Source: CBDBIK01 sp965206145 (GTDB taxonomy: Bacteria > Pseudomonadota > Alphaproteobacteria > TMED109). From it: 64,000 nucleotides of DNA. Below the pieces are notes generated by a model. That model saw only the letters and a list, made by a program, of their open reading frames with translations. It had not been told where the DNA came from and searched no databases. The stretch covers positions 62,001-126,000 of the forward strand of contig CBDBIK010000006.1 in NCBI GenBank assembly GCA_965206145.1, in the 5' to 3' direction. Below, piece by piece: positions 58,586 to 64,000 of this stretch (its first letter is position 1; each line of letters begins with the position of its first letter). The position numbers were made by a program, and so were the translations under genes.

Positions 58586-59686
58586 TTAATTGCCGACGTA
58601 GCGAATCCGCCAGATTGCATCCGCGTGGTCATCGGCAACCAGGAGTGAGCCGTCGGGTGCCTCAAGCACATCGGAGGGCCGTCCCCACATGCTTTCCCCT
58701 TGGAGCCAGCCCTCGGCAAAGACCTCGTAGCCGAGGGCCCGTCTGCCGTCGGTATCGAGACGCACGAGAGAGATGCGGTAGCCGATCTTCTGGCTACGGT
58801 TCCAGGACCCATGCTCGGCAATGAAGGCTACTCCTCGATATTCATCAGGAAGTCCCCGCCCTGAGTGGATCACGAACCCCAGCGGTGCGACGTGGGGGCC
58901 GAGCGGCTGTGCGGGAGGCTCAAAATCAGAGCAGGATGCTTCATCCCCGAACTGGGGATCGGGGATATCACCCGCATGGCAGTGCGGAAAGCCGTAATGG
59001 AGCCCCGTCTTGTGCATCCGGTTGAATTCTCCCGGAGGCAAGTTGTCTCCCAGCATGTCGCGGCCATTGTCGGTAAACCACAGTTCGCCCGTTTCGGAAT
59101 GCCACCCGAGGCCGACGGAGTTTCGGATGCCCTTGGCCACGATTTCTATGTCCGAACCGTCTGGCTGCATGCGGAGAATCGTTCCGTGATAGCCCTCCGT
59201 GCGACACACATTGCAGGGTGCCCCCACGGGCACGTAAAGGCGTCCGTCAGGACCGAAGGAGAGCACCTTCCAGCCGTGGTGACGATCCGTGGGGAGCGCG
59301 TCCGTTACGATCACGGGTTCCGGAGGGTCATCAAGTCGATCCTCGATCCCATCGAAGCGAAAAATGTGACTCAGGGCCGCCACGTAGAGGCTGCCGTCTC
59401 GAAACGCGATGCCGCTGGGCATTCGCAGGCGCGGTGTGATCACACGGACGCGCTCGGCAATCCCATCGCCGTCCTCGTCTGTGACCGCGCGTACGTGTCC
59501 GTTGCTGCGCGAGCCAACGAAGAGGGTTCCCTGCTCTCCCCAGGCCATCTGTCTTGCGTCGTGGACAAAAGCGTACCTTTCTATGGAGAAGCCCTCAGGC
59601 AGGAGAATTTGGGAGAGCCGATCGTCAGCGTCTGCTCCGACGGTGAACAGGAGAAGGGGAAAGGCAAGGCGGAGGAGAGCAAACAT
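58586..59686 (-). CDS. Exported PQQ-dependent-type sugar/sorbosone dehydrogenase family protein
   Basis: 366 residues with a signal peptide cleaved after TVGADA. Beta-propeller of the soluble glucose/sorbosone dehydrogenase family: PEGFSIERYAFVHDARQMAW near the start, ITPRLRMPSGIAFRDGSLYV, HHGWKVLSFGPDGRLYVPVG with the catalytic-type His, GIRNSVGLGWHSETGELWFT and VAFIAEHGSWNRSQKIGYRI. Paired Cys in GAPCNVCRTEG are conserved in a subgroup. Its electron acceptor and sugar are unknown; the SoxYZ-like/quinoprotein relay genes at 52 kb could belong to the same physiology. Confidence 0.85.
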   Translation of the reverse strand: MFALLRLAFPLLLFTVGADADDRLSQILLPEGFSIERYAFVHDARQMAWGEQGTLFVGSRSNGHVRAVTDEDGDGIAERVRVITPRLRMPSGIAFRDGSLYVAALSHIFRFDGIEDRLDDPPEPVIVTDALPTDRHHGWKVLSFGPDGRLYVPVGAPCNVCRTEGYHGTILRMQPDGSDIEIVAKGIRNSVGLGWHSETGELWFTDNGRDMLGDNLPPGEFNRMHKTGLHYGFPHCHAGDIPDPQFGDEASCSDFEPPAQPLGPHVAPLGFVIHSGRGLPDEYRGVAFIAEHGSWNRSQKIGYRISLVRLDTDGRRALGYEVFAEGWLQGESMWGRPSDVLEAPDGSLLVADDHADAIWRIRYVGN

Positions 59687-59695
59687 GGCGTGTTC

Positions 59696-61357
59696 TCACA
59701 TGTTGGGGTAACGAGGGCCTTCCCCTCCCTGGGGAGGGTGCCAGGTGATGTTTTGGGTCGGGTCCTTGATGTCGCACGCCTTACAGTGGAGGCAGTTCTG
59801 GGCGTTGATCCGCAACCGCTTGTTTCCGCTCTCGACGACGTACTCGTAGACCCCGGCCGGGCAGTAACGTTGCTCGGGTCCGTCATAACGGAAGAGGTTC
59901 AGCTCGAGTGGTTGGTCTGCGTTAGCAAGGAGAAGGTGGCAGGGCTGTTCCTCTTCGTGACTGGTGCCGGAGAAGGCAATGTTGGTAAGGCGATCGAAGG
60001 AAATTTCGCCGTCCGGGCGGGGATAGTCGATGGATTCAGCAGAGTCCGCCTCCTGGAGTGATTCGTGATCGAACCCTTCATGGCGCAGCGTCCAGGGGGC
60101 GGAACCCCGGAGCAGGATCTGGTCGATGCCTGCATGCAGCGTTCCCCAAAACAGGCCGTGCTTGAAACCGGGTCGCACGTTGCGGGATCGGCGGAGTTCT
60201 TTTCCTGCCCACGAAGCCCGGAATGCCTCGTCGTAGCCTTCGAGTTCGGGGTCGAGACCTTCGAGACCTTTCGCGCACGCTTCGGCGGCCAGCATCCCCG
60301 CCTTCATCGCGGTGTGAGTGCCCTTGATTTTCGGCACGTTGAGGGTTCCCGCTTCGCAGCCCACGAGTGCTCCACCGGGGAAGGTGAAGCGAGGAAGACT
60401 TTGAAAACCGCCCTCATTGAGCGCTCGTGCACCGTATGCAACCCGGCGTGCACCTTCGAAGACGGGGCGGATGGTCGGGTGGGTCTTGAAGCGTTGGAAT
60501 TCCTCGTAGGGGCTGAGATGGGGATTGGGATAATCGAGCCCGACGACGAAGCCGACGGCGACCTGGCCGCCTTCGAGGTGATAGAGGAACGAGCCGCCGT
60601 AGGTATCCGACGGTAGCGGCCAGCCCGCCGTGTGCAGGACCAGGCCGGGTTCGTGACGTTCAGGTGCGACTTCCCAGAGTTCCTTAAGTCCGAGGCCGTA
60701 GGTCTGTGGCTGGCTGTCTCGGTCGAGATCGAAACGACGAATCGCTTCTTTGCCAAGATTCCCCCGACAACCCTCGGCGAGCAGCGTGTAGTGGGCTCGC
60801 AGCTCGACGCCTGACTGCCACGAAGGGCCGCGGGAACCATCCCGGGCGAGGCCCATGTCGCCGGTAGCAATTCCTTCCACGCGCCCGCCATCGCCGATGA
60901 GCAGGTCGGTCGCAGCAAAACCGGGGAAAATGGAGACACCGAGGCCTTCGGCAGTCTGGGCGAGCCACCGGCAGAGATTTCCGAGGCTGATGATGTAGTT
61001 GCCGTGATTGCGCATGGCGGGGGGAAGCAGCACGTGCGGCCAGGAGAAAGCTGTCTTTTCTTTCAAGAACAAGAATTTCTCGGCAGTCACCTCAGTACTT
61101 ACAGGCGCATCATGCTCGCGCCAGTTAGGAAGAAGCTCATCAAGGGCACGCGGTTCGAGGACTGCGCCCGAAAGAATGTGTGCCCCAACCTCAGGGCCTT
61201 TCTCGACGACACAGACGGAAACCTCGCGCCCGGCTTCCTGTGCCAGTTGGCGGAGACGGATGGCCGCACTCAGGCCGGCAGGACCGGCCCCGACGACGAC
61301 GACATCGAATTCCATCGACTCACGGGCCGTTGCCTCTGGGGCGGCATCTCCGCTCAT
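59696..61357 (-). CDS. Electron-transfer flavoprotein-ubiquinone oxidoreductase
   Basis: 553 residues from the ATG at 61357. FAD and 4Fe-4S membrane enzyme passing electrons from ETF (fed by acyl-CoA dehydrogenases such as LiuA) to ubiquinone. FAD motif DVVVVGAGPAGLSAAIRLRQ at about 18, quinone-site region around SLGNLCRWLAQTAEGLGVSI, and the C-terminal cluster ligands in NAQNCLHCKACDIKDPTQNI followed by TWHPPQGGEGPRYPNM, the classical ending. The frame continues upstream over the peroxiredoxin gene without similarity. Separated from the sugar dehydrogenase by 9 bases. Confidence 0.95.
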   Translation of the reverse strand: MSGDAAPEATARESMEFDVVVVGAGPAGLSAAIRLRQLAQEAGREVSVCVVEKGPEVGAHILSGAVLEPRALDELLPNWREHDAPVSTEVTAEKFLFLKEKTAFSWPHVLLPPAMRNHGNYIISLGNLCRWLAQTAEGLGVSIFPGFAATDLLIGDGGRVEGIATGDMGLARDGSRGPSWQSGVELRAHYTLLAEGCRGNLGKEAIRRFDLDRDSQPQTYGLGLKELWEVAPERHEPGLVLHTAGWPLPSDTYGGSFLYHLEGGQVAVGFVVGLDYPNPHLSPYEEFQRFKTHPTIRPVFEGARRVAYGARALNEGGFQSLPRFTFPGGALVGCEAGTLNVPKIKGTHTAMKAGMLAAEACAKGLEGLDPELEGYDEAFRASWAGKELRRSRNVRPGFKHGLFWGTLHAGIDQILLRGSAPWTLRHEGFDHESLQEADSAESIDYPRPDGEISFDRLTNIAFSGTSHEEEQPCHLLLANADQPLELNLFRYDGPEQRYCPAGVYEYVVESGNKRLRINAQNCLHCKACDIKDPTQNITWHPPQGGEGPRYPNM

Positions 61358-61379
61358 GTCAGAATCGCCTGCGCGGTGT

Positions 61380-61862
61380 CTAAAGGGCCTGGAGCACCCG
61401 CTCTGCGCTCGACACCTCGAACGCACCGGGCTCCTCGACAGCCAGGTGTATGACCTTGCCGTCATCCACGACCATGGCGAAGCGCTGTCCACGTTTGCCG
61501 AGCCCGAAGCCGCCACCGTCGAAAGAAAGGCCGAGAGCGTCAGAAAATTCGGCGTTTCCATCGGCAAGCAGGGTGACTTCGCCACCCAATCCTTGGTCCT
61601 TGCCCCAAGCGCTCATGACGAAGGGATCGTTGACGGAAATGCACACGATCTCGTCCACGTCCTTGCTTCGTATTTGATCGGCGTTCTGGACAAATCCCGG
61701 TAGATGCTTGGCCGAGCAGGTTGGCGTGAAAGCGCCGGGAACCGAGAACAACACGACCTTCCGGCCCTCGAAAAACTCCTTGGTGGAGACCTCCTCGATT
61801 CCGTCTGCGCCCAAGCGTCGAAGCGTAGCGGCAGGAATGGTTTGGCCTTGGGAAATGGTCAT
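61380..61862 (-). CDS. Peroxiredoxin, Prx5/AhpE-like (hybrid-Prx) type
   Basis: 160 residues. Thiol peroxidase. Peroxidatic cysteine in VLFSVPGAFTPTCSAKHLPG (PxxxTxxCS, Cys about 50), KDVDEIVCISVNDPFVMSAW and VTLLADGNAEFSDALGLSFD are the Prx5 blocks. A second Cys at about 75 is not in the classical resolving position. No signal peptide. Upstream of the ETF-QO gene on the same strand with a 22-base gap. Confidence 0.94.
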   Translation of the reverse strand: MTISQGQTIPAATLRRLGADGIEEVSTKEFFEGRKVVLFSVPGAFTPTCSAKHLPGFVQNADQIRSKDVDEIVCISVNDPFVMSAWGKDQGLGGEVTLLADGNAEFSDALGLSFDGGGFGLGKRGQRFAMVVDDGKVIHLAVEEPGAFEVSSAERVLQAL

Positions 61863-61989
61863 GGGTTACGTCTCTCCTTGCTGAAAGTGCCGACGGATTA
61901 TCCCGCTCAGCTTGCGGTGACTATAGCCGGGAGCGGTTTGCCTTGCCCGCTGCGAATGGGCTACGGTACCTATAAGAGGAGGGAACACC

Positions 61990-62208
61990 ATGGAAGGAAG
62001 AACGCATGCGAGACGCCCTGATTCCGCGAGATCGCGGCGCGGCGTAACTCGACGCAAGTTGTTTGCCGCGGCGAGCGTTGCGGGCACCGCGGGCTGGGCC
62101 ATGACCCGGCACGGCGCGGTACCCAGGAAAAAGCAGGCCCCGAAGGATTCGGCAGGCTATCGGGAGACCGAGCATGTGCGCACGGCCTACCGGCTTTCCC
62201 GTTTTTGA
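61990..62208 (+). CDS. Formate dehydrogenase-region Tat-signal small protein
   Basis: 72 residues, with AGGAGGGA just before the ATG at 61990. Twin-arginine-type signal GVTRRKLFAAASVAGTAGWA in the middle and a basic tail. Short proteins of this type precede Tat-exported formate dehydrogenase alpha subunits (the 'formate dehydrogenase region TAT target' family). Function unproven; probably involved in assembly or export. Followed 10 bases later by the alpha subunit. Confidence 0.8.
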   Translation: MEGRTHARRPDSARSRRGVTRRKLFAAASVAGTAGWAMTRHGAVPRKKQAPKDSAGYRETEHVRTAYRLSRF

Positions 62209-62218
62209 ACGCTTGATC

Positions 62219-64000
62219 ATGATGCGCAAGACAGGAAACGGAACTTCTTCTCGGGTGCGTCCCTCTCCTGTCGCTCACACCTCTGGCCTGTCTCCTTTTG
62301 AGGCTCCTCTCGACAGGCGTGCCTTTCTCCGGAACTCGGGACTTGCCATCGCAGGTACAGCACTTATGGGTGTGGTGCCTGCCGGACGCGTGGCGGCGGC
62401 GGAAGGCACGACCGTCGCCGACGGCGAAATGGAGAAAATCCTCTCGGTCTGCACCCATTGTTCAGTGGGCTGTGCGGTAACCGCAGAAGTGCAGGACGGG
62501 GTTTGGGTCGGCCAGGAGCCGAGTTTCGACAGTCCCTTCAATCTGGGTGCACACTGCGCCAAGGGCGCGTCTGTGCGCGAGCATGCACACGGCGAGCGCC
62601 GTCTTCGCTACCCGATGAAACTTGTTGATGGGCGCTGGCAGCGCATCGACTGGGAGACTGCCGTCGAAGAGGTGTCCGCCGAATTCGAGCGGATTCGAAA
62701 CGAATCAGGATCTGATTCGGTCTACTGGCTTGGGTCCGCCAAGCACAGCAACGAGCAAGCCTACCTCTTCCGCAAGTTTGCTGCCTTCTGGGGCACCAAC
62801 AACGTCGATCATCAGGCCCGCATCTGTCATTCGACCACTGTCGCCGGTGTTGCCAACACTTGGGGCTACGGCGCGATGACCAACAGCTACAACGACATCC
62901 ACAATTCAAAATCAATCTTTCTCATCGGTGGCAATCCTGCCGAGGCACATCCGGTTTCCATGGTTCACCTGCTCAAGGCCAAGGAACAGGGTGCGCCGTT
63001 CATCGTGGTCGACCCGCGTTTCACGCGCACCGCCGCTCATGCCGACGAGTACGTCCGCATCCGTCCCGGATCCGATGTCGCTTTCGTGTGGGGAATGCTC
63101 TGGCACGTGTTCGAGAATGGTTGGGAGGATGAGAGTTTCATCCATTCACGGGTGTGGGGCCTCGATCAAATCCGCGAGGAGGTTGCCCGTTGGACACCCG
63201 AGGAGACCGAGAGGGTCACCGGCGTGCCCGGCGCACAGGTCCGGGAAATCACCCGGCTCTTGGCCGAGAATCGCCCCGGCACGGTCATCTGGTGCATGGG
63301 TGGGACACAGCACACCACCGGCAACAACAACACTCGCGCTTACTGCATTCTTCAGCTTGCGCTCGGCAACATGGGCGTGGAAGGCGGCGGCACGAACATT
63401 TTTCGCGGCCACGACAACGTTCAGGGTGCGACCGACCTGGGCGTGCTATCGCACACACTGCCCGGCTATTACGGCCTTTCGGAAGGTGCGTGGAAACACT
63501 GGTCGCGCGTATGGGAGGTTTCCCACGAACAGCTTCTCTCACGGTTCGCCTCAAAGGACCTGATGGAATCGAAGGGCATTCCGGTGTCGCGCTGGATCGA
63601 TGGCGTGCTGGAGGATCCTTCGGCGATCGATCAGCCCCATCCGCTTAAAGCGATGGTGTTCTGGGGCCACGCGCCCAACTCGCAGACCCGCCTGCCGGAG
63701 ATGCGCAAGGCGATGAACGCGCTTGATCTCCTGGTGGTCGTTGATCCATATCCGACGCTCTCTTCCGTTCTCCATGAACGCAAGGATGGGGTGTATCTGC
63801 TGCCGGCGGCGACACAGTTCGAGACCTACGGATCCGTTACTGCTTCCAATCGCTCGCTCCAGTGGCGTGAACGAGTGGTCAAGCCGCTGTTCGAATCCAA
63901 GCCTGACCACGAGATTATCTACCTCTTTGCAAAGCGGCTGGGCTTTGCCGATTCGCTGTTCCACAACATCGAAGTGCGTGGCACCGAGCCGCTGGTCGAG
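62219..64000 (+). CDS. Tat-exported formate dehydrogenase alpha subunit (partial, runs off window)
   Basis: 594 codons present; the family is about 950. ATG at 62219 or 62222. Twin-arginine signal LDRRAFLRNSGLAIAGTALM at about 38. The 4Fe-4S ligands are CTHCSVGCAVTAEV and GAHCAKGASVREH; bis-MGD domain starts LIDWETAVEEVS-like at about 145. The molybdenum ligand motif is VDHQARICHSTTVAG (about residue 205) with Cys, not selenocysteine. Blocks GGNPAEAHPVSMVHLLKAKE, VDPRFTRTAAHADEYVRIRP and NMGVEGGGTNIFRGHDNVQG are typical of FDH-N/O subunits. Oxidises formate on the periplasmic side. Downstream beta/gamma subunits are beyond the window. Confidence 0.93.
   Translation, partial: MMRKTGNGTSSRVRPSPVAHTSGLSPFEAPLDRRAFLRNSGLAIAGTALMGVVPAGRVAAAEGTTVADGEMEKILSVCTHCSVGCAVTAEVQDGVWVGQEPSFDSPFNLGAHCAKGASVREHAHGERRLRYPMKLVDGRWQRIDWETAVEEVSAEFERIRNESGSDSVYWLGSAKHSNEQAYLFRKFAAFWGTNNVDHQARICHSTTVAGVANTWGYGAMTNSYNDIHNSKSIFLIGGNPAEAHPVSMVHLLKAKEQGAPFIVVDPRFTRTAAHADEYVRIRPGSDVAFVWGMLWHVFENGWEDESFIHSRVWGLDQIREEVARWTPEETERVTGVPGAQVREITRLLAENRPGTVIWCMGGTQHTTGNNNTRAYCILQLALGNMGVEGGGTNIFRGHDNVQGATDLGVLSHTLPGYYGLSEGAWKHWSRVWEVSHEQLLSRFASKDLMESKGIPVSRWIDGVLEDPSAIDQPHPLKAMVFWGHAPNSQTRLPEMRKAMNALDLLVVVDPYPTLSSVLHERKDGVYLLPAATQFETYGSVTASNRSLQWRERVVKPLFESKPDHEIIYLFAKRLGFADSLFHNIEVRGTEPLVE

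Noticed and set aside
62219..64000. Selenocysteine in formate dehydrogenase
   Set aside because: The molybdenum-ligand position is an ordinary Cys codon (ARICHSTTV) and there is no in-frame TGA, so no Sec insertion is needed.

Overview
The window looks like a chromosomal segment of a free-living, aerobic alphaproteobacterium of Rhodospirillales type. I infer this from gene order and content: carA-carB-greA facing yqeY-dnaG-rpoD, a three-gene petABC bc1 complex, CoA pyrophosphatase / DUF6111 / CCA transferase in tandem, DUF1489 and DUF2007 proteins, and LptFG/LpxC, which imply a lipid A outer membrane. Base composition is G+C-rich except for one A+T-rich island near 56.0-58.6 kb. No rRNA, CRISPR array or intact prophage is visible. 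There are three tRNA genes, all with encoded CCA.

Layout. 1-3.8 kb: minus-strand lptF-lptG, preceded by small exported genes (YHS-domain protein, cytochrome P460, DUF3179). 3.9-4.1 kb: remnant of an IS200/IS605 TnpB. 4.2-7.3 kb: a bis-MGD molybdoenzyme and MsrP. 7.5-14.3 kb, minus strand: LysR regulator, trxB, greA, carB, carA. 14.5-20.2 kb: yqeY, dnaG, rpoD and a CAU tRNA. 20.8-28 kb: gluconolactonase-like protein, tRNA-Arg, a fatty-acid beta-oxidation pair, Nudix enzyme, DUF6111, CCA-adding enzyme. 27.9-35.8 kb: hemF, petABC, mtnP, FKBP isomerase, dienelactone hydrolase, lipB, mgtE. 35.8-44.2 kb: a complete leucine-degradation (liu) cluster with a thiolase and a small cysteine-rich exported protein. 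44-48.5 kb: DUF1489, HbpS-like protein, D-aminoacylase-type amidohydrolase, urate-hydroxylase N-domain protein with a structured leader, hydroxypyruvate isomerase. 48.9-56 kb: tRNA-Pro, polyprenyl synthase, S49 peptidase, SoxYZ-like carrier plus zinc metallohydrolase, LpxC-like protein, a long MORN-repeat protein. 56-58.6 kb: decayed island with an IS5 fragment, an IS1595 fragment, an intact methyltransferase-HNH gene beginning at a 14-C run, and a decayed restriction-like gene. 58.6-64 kb: quinoprotein-type sugar dehydrogenase, ETF-ubiquinone oxidoreductase, peroxiredoxin, and the start of a Tat-exported formate dehydrogenase.

Together the metabolic genes describe a respiratory lifestyle on amino acids, fatty acids and C1/sugar substrates. 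Acyl-CoA dehydrogenases feed ETF-QO, quinol goes to the bc1 complex, and periplasmic molybdo- and quinoprotein-type dehydrogenases add electrons.

The most striking feature is rpoD. The housekeeping sigma factor carries about 480 extra N-terminal residues made of about 40 copies of a lysine/alanine-rich 12-residue repeat (36 bp in DNA), like a histone H1 tail joined to sigma70. Other points worth a second look are the homopolymer at the start of the methyltransferase-HNH gene, the folded leader overlapping the start codon at 47.53 kb, an LpxC with His-to-Phe in its N-terminal GLHSG motif, and a two-level duplication in the MORN protein.
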